The position numbers and the translations under genes were made by a program. 64,000 bases of DNA, from the NCBI RefSeq assembly GCF_004116405.1, contig NZ_SDIC01000003.1, positions 248,001-312,000 of the forward strand, read 5' to 3'. The stretch is from Halegenticoccus tardaugens (lineage in GTDB: Archaea; Halobacteriota; Halobacteria; Halobacteriales; Haloferacaceae). The notes beneath the pieces were generated by a model, which was not told the DNA's origin, did no database searches, and saw nothing but the letters and a program-made list of their open reading frames with translations. Of the stretch, positions 33,585 to 42,379 are shown one piece after another (the stretch's first letter is position 1; each line of letters starts with the position of its first letter).

Positions 33585-34510
33585 CAGCGTTGCGAACCCA
33601 CGCAGAGGAGATTGCGGAACAGTTCTCGGACCACCTGAACGTCGACGCCGACGAGGTCGAAGAGCGGCTGGACAACCTCGTCAACGAGTACAAGGTCCCC
33701 GCCGAGGAGGCGCGCCGGAGCGTCGTCAACAGCTACCTCGACGAGGCCGGGCTGGAGCGAGACGCCATCCGGAGCGGTGGCGGCCAGGCCGCGAAGGTGA
33801 GCGACATCGACGAGGACGAACAGTGGGTCGACCTGACGGCGAAGGTCGTCGACCTCTGGGAGCCCCGGAGCGACTCCATCTCGCAGGTCGGTCTGCTCGG
33901 CGACGAGTCGGGCACCATCAAGTTCGTCTCGTTCAAGACCTCGGAACTCCCCGAACTGGACGAGGGGGCGGTGTACCGCCTCGAGAACGTCGTCACCGAC
34001 GAGTACCAGGGTCGGTACTCGGTGAAGCTCAACCGGACGACGACGATCACCGAACTCGACGAGGACATCGAGGTCGGCGACGACAGCGTCACCGTCGAGG
34101 GCGCGCTCGTCGACATCCAGAGCGGCAGCGGGTTGATCAAGCGCTGCCCCGAGGAGGGCTGTACGCGCGTCCTCCAGAACGGCCGGTGCTCCGAGCACGG
34201 CAGCGTCGAGGGCGAGTTCGACCTGCGGATCAAGGGCGTCCTCGACGACGGCACCGAGATCCAGGAGGTCATCTTCAACCGCGAGATGACGGAGGAACTG
34301 ACCGGCGTCACGCTGGAGGAGGCCAAACAGCGGGCGATGGACGCGCTCGACACCACGGTCGTCGCCGACGAGATGCGCGAGACCACCCTCGGTCGCTACT
34401 ACGGCGTCACCGGCCCGACCCTCGGGCGGTACGTCCTCGCGAACGAGTTCGAACAGCTGACCGGGCCGACGGACGCGGAGGACGTCCTCATCAAAGCGAG
34501 GTCGATGTAA
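33581..34510 (+). CDS. rpa3: Single-stranded DNA-binding replication protein A
   Basis: 309 residues, matching the haloarchaeal Rpa3 type. An N-terminal helical part (EEIAEQFSDHLNVDADEVEE) is followed by an OB fold (DEQWVDLTAKVVDLWEPRSD to YSVKLNRTTTITELDEDIEV), then a zinc finger at about 189-206 (CPEEGCTRVLQNGRCSEHGS) inside a second OB fold (EFDLRIKGVLDDGTEIQEVI). It binds single-stranded DNA in replication and repair. The partner gene rpap3 begins on the next base after the stop codon, so the two are translated as one operon. A 14-codon ORF precedes and overlaps the start. Confidence 0.92.
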   Translation: MTALRTHAEEIAEQFSDHLNVDADEVEERLDNLVNEYKVPAEEARRSVVNSYLDEAGLERDAIRSGGGQAAKVSDIDEDEQWVDLTAKVVDLWEPRSDSISQVGLLGDESGTIKFVSFKTSELPELDEGAVYRLENVVTDEYQGRYSVKLNRTTTITELDEDIEVGDDSVTVEGALVDIQSGSGLIKRCPEEGCTRVLQNGRCSEHGSVEGEFDLRIKGVLDDGTEIQEVIFNREMTEELTGVTLEEAKQRAMDALDTTVVADEMRETTLGRYYGVTGPTLGRYVLANEFEQLTGPTDAEDVLIKARSM

Positions 34511-35110
34511 ATGAGCCAGAGCAACGCGGTTCCCACCCGAGAGGTCGCCCGGCGCGTCTTCGCACAGGAGTTCAACGACGCCGGTTACACGTTCAAAGAG
34601 TCCGACGACGAGCGCGCGCCCGTCTACCTGCTCCTCCCGTCGGGGGAGCGGGCGAACCGGGTGTTCCTCGTCGGAACCCTCACCGAGAAGGAGGACGTCG
34701 GCGAGGACAGCGAGTACTGGCGCGGCCGGATCGTCGATCCGACGGGGACGTTCTTCGTCTACGCCGGCCAGTACCAGCCCGAGGCCGCGAGCGCCCTGCG
34801 GGACCTCGAACCCCCGGCCTACGTCGCCATCGTCGGCAAGCCGCGCACCTTCGAGACGGACGAGGGCGGGATCAACGTCTCCGTCCGACCCGAGTCGATC
34901 ACGACGGTCGACGCCGCGACGCGCGACCGCTGGGTCGTCGAAACCGCCCGTCGAACGCTCGAACGCGTCGAGGCGTTCGAGGACGAGGGCAACGAGTACG
35001 CGCGGATGGCCCGCGAGCAGTACGACCTCCCGGTCGACGAGTACAAGCGCGCGGCCGCCGCGGCGCTCGAAAGCCTCGAAGAGACGGACGAACTCGCGGC
35101 GAACGCCTGA
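34511..35110 (+). CDS. rpap3: RPA-associated protein RPAP3
   Basis: 199 residues, beginning on the base after the rpa3 stop. The COG3390-type pattern is present: VPTREVARRVFAQEFNDAGYTF and VYLLLPSGERANRVFLVGTL, then an OB-like core (RGRIVDPTGTFFVYAGQYQP) and AYVAIVGKPRTFETDEGGIN. RPAP proteins stabilise the cognate RPA and are needed for its function in vivo in haloarchaea; that is family knowledge. The C-terminal helix (YDLPVDEYKRAAAAALESL) may mediate pairing. No promoter is seen between the two genes. Confidence 0.92.
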   Translation: MSQSNAVPTREVARRVFAQEFNDAGYTFKESDDERAPVYLLLPSGERANRVFLVGTLTEKEDVGEDSEYWRGRIVDPTGTFFVYAGQYQPEAASALRDLEPPAYVAIVGKPRTFETDEGGINVSVRPESITTVDAATRDRWVVETARRTLERVEAFEDEGNEYARMAREQYDLPVDEYKRAAAAALESLEETDELAANA

Positions 35111-35229
35111 GGCGGGCGATCGACGCGCGCCACCGTTTTTCGCGTGGCGCACGGCCGAAGACGGAGTCGTTCCGACGCCGATAGCGACGGCTGACGCGTA
35201 GAGAACGGCGAACAGCCCACAGACCGCCG

Positions 35230-35283
35230 GCCCGCGTCGCGGGCGCGCGATCGAAAGCGCGCCCGGGTGTCACCAGCACCCGG
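35230..35283. promoter_or_regulatory. Cluster of three overlapping perfect hairpins
   Basis: Three exact stems overlap: GCCCGCG/CGCGGGC (35230-35244, one-base centre), GGGCGCGC/GCGCGCCC (35241-35264, loop GATCGAAA) and CCGGGTG/CACCCGG (35263-35283, loop TCACCAG). The first two share bases 35241-35244 and the last two share 35263-35264, so alternative pairings are possible. The element lies in the 205-bp gap between rpap3 and the zinc-ribbon gene and could be a terminator, a switch leader or a small RNA. Confidence 0.5.
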
Positions 35284-35315
35284 ACGTCGGGCATACCTGA
35301 ACCACAAGCAGCCCA

Positions 35316-35711
35316 GTGAACGTTGATTACGCTCTCGGACAAGAACGTACCGAAAAGACGAACGACGCGATCGCCCGCCGAAACGGAAACGTAGCCGACC
35401 GCTCCGACGAGAACGCGCCGGACGCGGCCGCCGATCCCCGTCGGAGCGCGACCGCCGTCACCGGTCCCCACGACGGCCGCGACGGCGACGGTCGCCTCGA
35501 CCACCGCTACTGGCGGTGCGAGCGTTGCGGGTTCGAAAGCGCCGACCCTCGGCTGCGCGACGGCTGTTTTCGGTGCGATTCCCCGCCGGCTCCGGCCGGG
35601 AGTCGGGCCGACTCCACCCGCCCCGCCGACGCCGCAGACGTCGGCGACGCTGACGACACCGACGACACCGACGATGCCGACGACGTCGACGACATCGACG
35701 ATGCCAGGTGA
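35316..35711 (+). CDS. Zinc-ribbon protein with long acidic tail
   Basis: 131 residues from GTG 35316; the start is uncertain. A zinc ribbon is formed by CERCGFESADPRLRDGCFRC, with two CxxC knuckles, the arrangement of RPO-like or single zinc-ribbon proteins. The N-terminal half is basic and Ser/Asn-rich, and the C-terminal 30 residues are an unusual near-pure Asp/Ala/Val stretch (GDADDTDDTDDADDVDD). No family name is certain. Its stop codon overlaps the next small gene by 11 bp. Upstream lie hairpins at 35230-35283. Confidence 0.6.
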   Translation: MNVDYALGQERTEKTNDAIARRNGNVADRSDENAPDAAADPRRSATAVTGPHDGRDGDGRLDHRYWRCERCGFESADPRLRDGCFRCDSPPAPAGSRADSTRPADAADVGDADDTDDTDDADDVDDIDDAR

Positions 35712-35925
35712 CCGAGCCTCCCCGAGCGGCGACTGGCGCGAGGTCGCCGAGGCGATGGGCGTCGAGCCGGAGGCCTGGTTCGAAGAAGACGCGGAGGACG
35801 CCGACGAAGCGGACGAAGGGGGGGAGGCGAGCGAAGCGGACGAAACGGACCGGACGTCGGAGGATCGGCTCGGCTCGCGTCGCCGCGATCTCGTCGGCCG
35901 ACCCGACGGGAACCCCGCCGACTGA
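35701..35925 (+). CDS. Small acidic haloarchaeal protein
   Basis: 74 residues, starting 11 bp inside the previous gene. Conserved-looking opening (SGDWREVAEAMGVEPEAWFE) precedes a Glu/Asp/Ala-rich tail ending in RRRDLVGRPDGNPAD. No motif is recognised. The overlap with its neighbour suggests translational coupling, and both have typical haloarchaeal codon use, but evidence that this is expressed is limited to the reading frame and the WREVAEAMG segment. Confidence 0.5.
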   Translation: MPGDRASPSGDWREVAEAMGVEPEAWFEEDAEDADEADEGGEASEADETDRTSEDRLGSRRRDLVGRPDGNPAD

Positions 35926-35941
35926 GTCCTCACCACCTCCG

Positions 35942-37606
35942 TCACTCCAGCGCTTCGCCGATCGCCTCCGTCACTCGCCGGTCGAGCGCGTCGGAGGCGA
36001 CGAGCGCCGCGACCGCCTCGATCTCACCGTGGCTCGATCGGTCCTCGTCGAGGGGCGGAACGATCTCGCGGACGGCCTCGTAGGTCGCCCCCGTGCCGGC
36101 GGCGTGCGAGAGCGCGGGGTCGACGAACTCCGCGGCCTGCGCGGCGCAGAGCAGTTCGACGGCGACGACGGTTCGGACGCGCTCGACCACGCGACGGACG
36201 GTGAACGCCGAGGTCGCGCTCATGCTGACGTGGTCCTCCTGCCCGCCGCTGACGGGCGCGTTGTCCGTCGACGGTCGCCCCTCCGACCGGCACTCGTTGA
36301 GCAGCGCCGCGGCAGTGTACTGCGGGATCATGTAGCCCGACCGGAGGCCGCTTTCGGCCGTCAAAAACGGCGGGAGGTGCGGCTCCTGGAGGTTCGGGTT
36401 GAGCATCCGGTCGACCCGCCGTTCGGCGATGGCCGCGAGGTCGGTGAGCGCGCCCGCGACGTAATCGAGCCGGAGCGCGAGCGGTTCGCCGTGGAAGTTG
36501 CCGCCCGAGAGAACCGCCGCCGACGCCGTCCCGCTCGCACGGTCGGAAACGGCGTCGCGCGGAAACACGAGCGGATTGTCGGTCGCGCTGTTCAACTCGA
36601 CCTCGACCGCGCCGCGGAGGTGCGCCACGGCGTCGCGCACCGCGCCGTGGACCTGCGGCAGACACCTGATGGAGTAGGCGTCCTGCACGCGGTCGCAGTT
36701 CCTGTGCGACTCGACGATCTCCGAGCCCTCGGTCAGCCGCTTCACGTTCCGGGCGCTCGCGGCCTGCCCGGGGTGGGGGCGGACCGCCTGGATCGCCGGG
36801 TCGCACGAGGCGGTCGTCCCCATCGTCACCTCGGTCGTGAGCGCGCCGGCGGCGTCGGCCGCGCGGAGCGCGCGCTCCGCGTCGTGGACCGCGAGCGCCG
36901 CCAGCCCCACGGTGAGCTGCGTCCCGTTGATGAGCGCGAGCCCCTCCTTGGCGGCGAGCGAGAGGGGTTCGAGCCCCGCCGTCGCAAGCGCCTCGTCGCC
37001 CGGAAGGCGGTCGTGCCCATCGTCGCCGCCGTCGCGTTCTCGGCACCGAGGCCCATCGTCGGTGGTGCTCTTCGCCCCTTCCCCCTTTTCCACGCGGGCT
37101 TCGCCCTCGCCGATCAGGACGAGCGACAGGTGCGCGAGCGGGGCGAGGTCGCCGCTCGCGCCGAGGCTCCCGCGGGACCTGACGACGGGGTGGATCCCCT
37201 CGTTGAGCATCGCCACGAGGTGGTCGACGACGACCTCGCGGACGCCCGAATAGCCCTTCGCGAGCGCGTTGATCCGAGTGAGCACGAGCGCGCGAACCTC
37301 CTCGGTCGAGAGCTCGCGCCCCGCGCCGGCGGCGTGGCTCCGCAGCAGGTTCTCCTGCAGGTCGTTGATTCGCTCCCGCGGGATGCGAACGTCGACGAGT
37401 TCGCCGAAGCCCGTGTTGACGCCGTACACCGCCTCGTCGCTCCCGACGATCTCCTCGATCCGCGCCCGCGACTCGCGGATCGCCCCGCGCGTCCCCTCGT
37501 CGATCTCGACGGGCGCGCCCTCGCGGGCGACGGCGACGACCTCCTCGACGGTCAGCGACTCGCCGTCGAGGACGACCCTGTCGGCGTCCGAATCGGCTTC
37601 ACTCAT
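35942..37606 (-). CDS. hutH: Histidine ammonia-lyase
   Basis: 554 residues. The MIO cofactor-forming Ala-Ser-Gly is in GSLGASGDLAPLAHLS (150-152), with YGVNTGFGEL and the catalytic Tyr region upstream and QDAYSIRCLPQVHGAV, the FHGEPLALRLDY and YTAAALLNE segments downstream. The enzyme converts histidine to urocanate and ammonia. About 28 residues longer than usual because of an acidic insert (about 173-200, ends GGDDGHDRLPGDEALATAG). It is the last gene of the hut operon; its start overlaps the hutI stop by 8 bp. Confidence 0.95.
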   Translation of the reverse strand: MSEADSDADRVVLDGESLTVEEVVAVAREGAPVEIDEGTRGAIRESRARIEEIVGSDEAVYGVNTGFGELVDVRIPRERINDLQENLLRSHAAGAGRELSTEEVRALVLTRINALAKGYSGVREVVVDHLVAMLNEGIHPVVRSRGSLGASGDLAPLAHLSLVLIGEGEARVEKGEGAKSTTDDGPRCRERDGGDDGHDRLPGDEALATAGLEPLSLAAKEGLALINGTQLTVGLAALAVHDAERALRAADAAGALTTEVTMGTTASCDPAIQAVRPHPGQAASARNVKRLTEGSEIVESHRNCDRVQDAYSIRCLPQVHGAVRDAVAHLRGAVEVELNSATDNPLVFPRDAVSDRASGTASAAVLSGGNFHGEPLALRLDYVAGALTDLAAIAERRVDRMLNPNLQEPHLPPFLTAESGLRSGYMIPQYTAAALLNECRSEGRPSTDNAPVSGGQEDHVSMSATSAFTVRRVVERVRTVVAVELLCAAQAAEFVDPALSHAAGTGATYEAVREIVPPLDEDRSSHGEIEAVAALVASDALDRRVTEAIGEALE

Positions 37607-38870
37607 GCGCCGCCCCCGACCCGTTTCTCGCGTGGGCGACCTCGCCGCCCTTGAGCACGGTTTCGACCGCGTTGACCGCGAAGTTGTAGGGAAGGTGGAC
37701 GTGCGACGGCGCGTCGAGGACCACGAGGTCCGCCGGCGCGCCCTCTCGGAGGGTTCCCAGCCCGTCCGTCCTGTCGAGCGCCAGCGCGCCGTTTCGCGTC
37801 ACCGAGACGAGCGCCTGCGCGGGCGTCATCCGCATGCCGACGCAGGCGAGCGACGCCGCGAACCCGAGGCTCTGCGAGTAGCAGTTCGGGTTGAAGTCGG
37901 TCGCGACGGCGACGGGCGCGCCGCGGTCGAGGAACGCGCCCGCGTCCGCGTACCCCGCGCCGAGCGCGAACGCCGTCCCGGGGAGGAGCACCGGGACGAC
38001 GCCGGCCTCGACGAGCGCCTCGACGTCCTCGTCGGTCGAGCGCAGCAGGTGATCGGCGCTCGTAGCCCCGAGATCCGCCGCCAGCCTCGATCCGCCGAGG
38101 GTGGCGAACTCGTCGGCGTGGATCTTCGGGGCGAGCCCCGCCTCCCTCCCGGCTTCGAGGACGCGCCGCGACGCTTCGACCGTGAACGCCCCCTCGTCGC
38201 AGAAGACGTCGCAGAACTCCGCGATCCCCTGCGCTTCGACCGCGGGGAGCTGTTCGGAGACGACCTCGTCGACGTAGTCGTCCGCGTCGACCCCGGGCGG
38301 GACCGCGTGCGCGCCCATGAACGTCGGCACCACGTCGATCGGGTGCCGCTCGTCGGCGCGCGCGACGACCTCCAGCATCCGGAGTTCCGTCTCGACGTCG
38401 AGCCCGTATCCGGACTTCACCTCGGCGGTCGTCGTCCCGTGGGCGAGCATCGTGTCGAGGTGCGACAGCAGGATCTCGAGCAGGTCGTCGTCGCTCGCCG
38501 CGCGCGTGGCTCCGACGGTCCGGAGGATGCCGCCGCCCTCGGCCATGATCTCCTGATAGGTCTTTCCCCGAAGTTTCGCCTCGAACTCGTCGGAGCGGTC
38601 GCCAGCGAAGAGGGCGTGCGTGTGCGCGTCGACGAACCCGGGAATCACGCTCTTTCCCGCCGCGTCGACGGCGACCGCGGCGTTCTCCGGGGGATGCTCG
38701 CGCGTCACCTCGTCGGAGGGGCCGACGGCGGCGACGCGCCCGTCGACGACCGCGACGGCGGCGTCCTCGCGGCGGACGAGCGGCGCGCTCGCGTCGTCCC
38801 CCCTCTCGGCCTCCTCGGGTCCGACCACGACCTCGGCGGCGTCGCGGACGACGGCGGTGAGTTCAGCCAT
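37599..38870 (-). CDS. hutI: Imidazolonepropionase
   Basis: 423 residues from ATG 38870 (a 9-residue longer start at 38897 exists). Amidohydrolase features: [20 protein letters not shown] (metal His pair), [33 protein letters not shown], and VALATDFNP-like [11 protein letters not shown]. It opens the imidazolone ring to N-formimino-glutamate, the third step of histidine breakdown. Its first codons overlap the end of hutG by 8 bp and its end overlaps hutH, indicating one tightly coupled transcript. Confidence 0.95.
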   Translation of the reverse strand: MAELTAVVRDAAEVVVGPEEAERGDDASAPLVRREDAAVAVVDGRVAAVGPSDEVTREHPPENAAVAVDAAGKSVIPGFVDAHTHALFAGDRSDEFEAKLRGKTYQEIMAEGGGILRTVGATRAASDDDLLEILLSHLDTMLAHGTTTAEVKSGYGLDVETELRMLEVVARADERHPIDVVPTFMGAHAVPPGVDADDYVDEVVSEQLPAVEAQGIAEFCDVFCDEGAFTVEASRRVLEAGREAGLAPKIHADEFATLGGSRLAADLGATSADHLLRSTDEDVEALVEAGVVPVLLPGTAFALGAGYADAGAFLDRGAPVAVATDFNPNCYSQSLGFAASLACVGMRMTPAQALVSVTRNGALALDRTDGLGTLREGAPADLVVLDAPSHVHLPYNFAVNAVETVLKGGEVAHARNGSGAAHE

Positions 38871-39822
38871 GGCGTTCCCCCTTCGCGCCGTAGCCACTTA
38901 GAAAGTGAGCGACGGCCCGCGCGCCCGCCGCGGCGGTGCGTCCGTCCCGATCCAGCCGCGGGGCGCACTCGACGACCTCGAAGCCGGCGACGCGCTCGTC
39001 GTCGGCGACCCGACGGAGCACCGCGAACAGCTCCCGCGTCGACAGGCCGCCGGGCGTCGGCGCGCTCACCCCCGGCGCGGCGGTCGCGTCGAGCGCGTCG
39101 AGGTCGACGCTGACGTAGATCGCGTCGACCCCGGTCATCGCGGCCAGCGCCCATTCGGCCGCCCCGATCGGATCGCTCCCCGCCGCGTCGGCGGTGACGA
39201 TCTCCCCGTCCCTCTCGCGGACGTACTCGGCGTAGGCCGTCGAGGTCTCGAAGTGGCGCGCGCCGACGCAGGCGTACGCGTCGAGGCCCGATTCGAACAG
39301 CTGTCTGTACGGCGTGCCGCTGGTCGCGTCGTCTCGGACCTCGCGCACGTCGAGGTGGGCGTCGACGTTGACGACGCCGAGCGAGCGGTCGAGAAGCGGC
39401 GCGGCGTTCGGGTACGTGAGCGAGTTGTCGCCGCCGAGGAACACGGGGAGGGCGTCAGTCGCGTGGATCCGGCGGGCGACGTCGCCCACCGCCTCCTGCA
39501 CCGCGCGGACGCTCCCGTCCGGGATCTCCACGTCGCCGAGGTCGCAGAGGGCCCCGATCGGACCCCCGTCGAAGTGGTGCGTCTTGACCGACGCGAGCGC
39601 CTCGCGGAGCGCGGCCGGTCCTTCCCGGGCTCCCGTCCGTCCGATGACCCCGCCGTCGTAGGGTTCGCCGACGAGCACCGCGTCGGACGACCCCTCGCCG
39701 ACGGCGTCATCTGACCCCGTCAGACGTGCCATCGAGCACGGCTCGACCACGTCTCCGAACTGCTCGTCGTTCGGGTCTCCGGACGGTCCCGACCACGCCG
39801 GCGGATCGCGGAGGCGCGTCAT
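38863..39822 (-). CDS. hutG: Formimidoylglutamase
   Basis: 319 residues. It belongs to the arginase/agmatinase family: metal-binding motifs [34 protein letters not shown] and [16 protein letters not shown]. HutG converts formimino-glutamate to glutamate and formamide, the last step of this route. The N-terminus (about 40 residues, [19 protein letters not shown]) is acidic. It overlaps hutU by 4 bp and hutI by 8 bp. Confidence 0.93.
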   Translation of the reverse strand: MTRLRDPPAWSGPSGDPNDEQFGDVVEPCSMARLTGSDDAVGEGSSDAVLVGEPYDGGVIGRTGAREGPAALREALASVKTHHFDGGPIGALCDLGDVEIPDGSVRAVQEAVGDVARRIHATDALPVFLGGDNSLTYPNAAPLLDRSLGVVNVDAHLDVREVRDDATSGTPYRQLFESGLDAYACVGARHFETSTAYAEYVRERDGEIVTADAAGSDPIGAAEWALAAMTGVDAIYVSVDLDALDATAAPGVSAPTPGGLSTRELFAVLRRVADDERVAGFEVVECAPRLDRDGRTAAAGARAVAHFLSGYGAKGERHG

Positions 39823-41636
39823 CGTCGATCACGCATCGGGATCGGGACGTTCGACGCCGACGCCTCGTCCAGCGCCTCGTCGTACCCGGCGTCGGCGTGG
39901 CGGATCACGCCCGTGCCGGGATCGGTGGTGAACACCCGGCGCGCCTTCTCGGCGGCGAGATCCGACCCGTCGAGGACGACGTGGTTGTTCGAGTGGAGCG
40001 CGTTGCCGATGCCGACGCCGCCGCCGTCGTGGACGGAGACGATGTCCGCGCCGGCCGCGCAGTTTATGAGCGCGTTGAGGATCGGCCAGTCAGCCACGGC
40101 GTCGGTGCCGTCCTTCATGGCCTCCGTCTCGCGGTGGGGGCTGGCGACGCTCCCCGCGTCGAGGTGGTCGCGGGTGACGACGATCGGCGCGGAGATCTCC
40201 CCCTCGCGGACGAGGTCGTTGACGCGGAGCGCGAACGCCGCGCGCTCCGTGAGCCCGTCGTCGCCCGCGGCGCACCCCAGCCAGCACACCCGCGCGGGCA
40301 AGCCCTGAAAGGACACGTGTTCCCGCGCGAGATCGATCCACCGCCGGAGGTGCGATTTGTCGGGAAACAGCTCCGTCACCGCCTCGTCCGTCCGGCGGAT
40401 GTCCTCGGGATCGCCGGAGAGCGCGACCCAGCGGAAGGGCCCCTTTCCGCGGCAAAAGAGCGGCCGGACGTACGCCGGGACGAAGCCGGGGAAGTCGAAC
40501 GCCTCCTCCATCCCCCGGTGCTCCCGCACCTGTCCGCGGATGTTGTTGCCGTACTCGAAGGCGATCGCGCCGCGTTCTTGCAGCCCCAGAATGGCGTCGA
40601 CGTGTCGCGCCATCGTGTCGAGGCTCTCTTCGACGTACCGCTCGGGGTCCGACCCGCGCAGTTCGTCGGCCTCCTCGACGGCGTAGCCGCTCGGGACGTA
40701 CCCCGACAGCTCGTCGTGGGCGCTCGTCTGATCCGTGACCACGTCCGGGACGAAGTCGCGTTCGAGCATCGCCTCCAGCACGTCCGCGGCGTTGGCGTGG
40801 ACGCCGACGCTGTACGGTTGGCCCGCCTCGGCGGCTTCCTCGGCCTTCCGGATCGCCTCGTCGAGATCGGCCGTCTTCTCCACGCAGTAGCCGGTCTCGA
40901 TGCGGCGGTCGATCCGCGATTCGTCCACCTCGGCGGCGATGCAGACGCCGCGGTTCATCGTCACCGCGAGGGGCTGCGCGCCGCCCATTCCGCCGAGGCC
41001 GCCGGTGACGACGATCCGACCGCGGAGGTCGGCCGTCGCGTCCGCGTCACCCGCCGCGTCCACGTTCCCCGTCGCGTCCGTCGCGTCCGCCCCGACCGTC
41101 TCGCCCGCCGCGTCGGAGAAGTGCCGCCGCGCCAGTTCCGCGAGCGTCTCGTACGTCCCCTGCACGATGCCCTGCGTGCCGATGTACGCCCACGACCCGG
41201 CGGTCATCTGGCCGTACATGATCTTCCCCTCGGCCTCCAGCTCGTGAAAGTGCTCCCACCCGTCCCACTTGCCGACGAGGTTGGAGTTGGCGATGAGCAC
41301 CCGGGGGGCCGTTTCGTGGGTCCGGAACCTGCCGACGGGCTTTCCCGACTGGACGAGGAGCGTCTCGTCGTTCTCCAGTTCCCTGAGCTCGGCCAGGATC
41401 GCGTCGTACGCGTCCCAGCTCCGGGCGGCGCGGCCGGTGCCGCCGTAGACGACGAGCCGCTCCGGAGCCTCGCCGACCTCGGGGTCGAGGTTGTTGTTCA
41501 ACAGCCGGAGGGCTGCCTCCTGCCGCCATCCCTTGCACTCGATGTCGGTGCCGGTCGGCGAGCCGCGGTACCGCCGCCACTCGTCGCTCGGGGCTCCGAT
41601 CCGATCCGCCGTCTCCGCGGGCGTCCGTTCGCTCAT
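39819..41636 (-). CDS. hutU: Urocanate hydratase
   Basis: 605 residues, first gene of the operon. Typical features are [54 protein letters not shown] and the NAD site [19 protein letters not shown], with the catalytic [16 protein letters not shown] stretch. It hydrates urocanate to imidazolone propionate with tightly bound NAD. A Glu/Asp/Ala-rich insert ([20 protein letters not shown]) is a halophile addition. The four enzymes, in order U-G-I-H, complete histidine to glutamate. The divergent regulator at 41725 shares its promoter region. Confidence 0.96.
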   Translation of the reverse strand: MSERTPAETADRIGAPSDEWRRYRGSPTGTDIECKGWRQEAALRLLNNNLDPEVGEAPERLVVYGGTGRAARSWDAYDAILAELRELENDETLLVQSGKPVGRFRTHETAPRVLIANSNLVGKWDGWEHFHELEAEGKIMYGQMTAGSWAYIGTQGIVQGTYETLAELARRHFSDAAGETVGADATDATGNVDAAGDADATADLRGRIVVTGGLGGMGGAQPLAVTMNRGVCIAAEVDESRIDRRIETGYCVEKTADLDEAIRKAEEAAEAGQPYSVGVHANAADVLEAMLERDFVPDVVTDQTSAHDELSGYVPSGYAVEEADELRGSDPERYVEESLDTMARHVDAILGLQERGAIAFEYGNNIRGQVREHRGMEEAFDFPGFVPAYVRPLFCRGKGPFRWVALSGDPEDIRRTDEAVTELFPDKSHLRRWIDLAREHVSFQGLPARVCWLGCAAGDDGLTERAAFALRVNDLVREGEISAPIVVTRDHLDAGSVASPHRETEAMKDGTDAVADWPILNALINCAAGADIVSVHDGGGVGIGNALHSNNHVVLDGSDLAAEKARRVFTTDPGTGVIRHADAGYDEALDEASASNVPIPMRDRR

Positions 41637-41653
41637 CTCGTCCTATCCGTTGT

Positions 41654-41665
41654 CGACGAGCGTCG
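41654..41665. promoter_or_regulatory. Candidate operator between hutU and the regulator
   Basis: CGACGAGCGTCG is a 5-bp inverted repeat around AG inside the 88-bp gap that contains both promoters. It lies about 20-30 bp in front of the hutU start and close to the TATA box of the divergent regulator gene, so a bound factor could affect both directions. Confidence 0.4.
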
Positions 41666-41689
41666 AATACCTTCGACCCTCCTTACGGA

Positions 41690-41700
41690 GCTATATTTAT
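41690..41700 (+). promoter_or_regulatory. TATA box of the HTH regulator gene
   Basis: CTATATTTATA (41691-41701) lies about 28 bp before the ATG at 41725, favouring that leaderless start over the ATG at 41701. Confidence 0.6.
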
Positions 41701-41724
41701 ATGGGGGTGCGGTCGACTGCGGAT

Positions 41725-42372
41725 ATGTACGAGGCGACGTTCCGGATCGACGACGGCGGGCCGTACGCGACGGCGACGGCGGGAACTGACGCGCGAATCG
41801 AACTGTGGTGCAACGACCACTGCGACCTCTTGCACGTCACCGACGGGGCGGCCGAGGAGGTGATCGAACACGTCGAGGCGTCGGTGGGCGTCCGGGACCG
41901 GCTGGCGAACGAGAACGAACTCGTCGTCGTCACCGCCGCGTGTCTGAAAGACCGCACGGCGGACCACGTCGAGCGGTACCTCCGCGCGCACGGCTGTCTG
42001 CTCCTGCCGCCGCTGCGGTACGCCGAGGGCGCGAAGTTCTGTCGGCTGCTCGCGCTCGATCCGTCGGCGCTGACCGCGTGCTACCGCGACCTCGTCGCCG
42101 ACGGGTACGCGGTGGGCGTCGAGACGAAGCGGGAGGTGAGCGCCGTGGCTCAGGACGGCCCGCTGCTCACGCTCGACGACGTGCTGCCGGCGCTCACCTC
42201 GCGCCAGCGCGAGGTCTTCGCGGTCGCCTACGAGCGGGGGTACTACCGGATTCCGCGGGAGGTTTCGACCGCGTCCATCGCCGACGCCGTCGGCGTCGAG
42301 CGCCGAACCGCGGAGGAGCACCTCCGGCGCGCCGAGAACAAGCTGGTCGGGGCGTTGGTTCCGTACCTCTGA
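41725..42372 (+). CDS. Bat-type HTH-10 transcriptional regulator, probable hut regulator
   Basis: 215 residues from ATG 41725. The N-terminal 150 residues form a ligand- or effector-type domain (YEATFRIDDGGPYATAT, CNDHCDLLHVTD, VVVTAACLKDRTADHVERYL) without a PAS or GAF signature I can name. The C-terminal HTH_10 pattern is clear: LTSRQREVFAVAYERGYYRI, then PREVSTASIADAVGVERRTA and EEHLRRAENKLVGALV. Proteins with this C-terminus are bacterio-opsin activator-type regulators in haloarchaea. Divergent position from the hut operon makes it the natural candidate for control of histidine use, though it might be an activator or a repressor. Confidence 0.85.
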   Translation: MYEATFRIDDGGPYATATAGTDARIELWCNDHCDLLHVTDGAAEEVIEHVEASVGVRDRLANENELVVVTAACLKDRTADHVERYLRAHGCLLLPPLRYAEGAKFCRLLALDPSALTACYRDLVADGYAVGVETKREVSAVAQDGPLLTLDDVLPALTSRQREVFAVAYERGYYRIPREVSTASIADAVGVERRTAEEHLRRAENKLVGALVPYL

Positions 42373-42379
42373 TCGCGAC

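Noticed and set aside
35316-35340. Upstream start choice for the zinc-ribbon gene
   Set aside because: No ribosome site or clear TATA could settle between GTG 35316 and later starts; left as uncertain rather than stated as fact.
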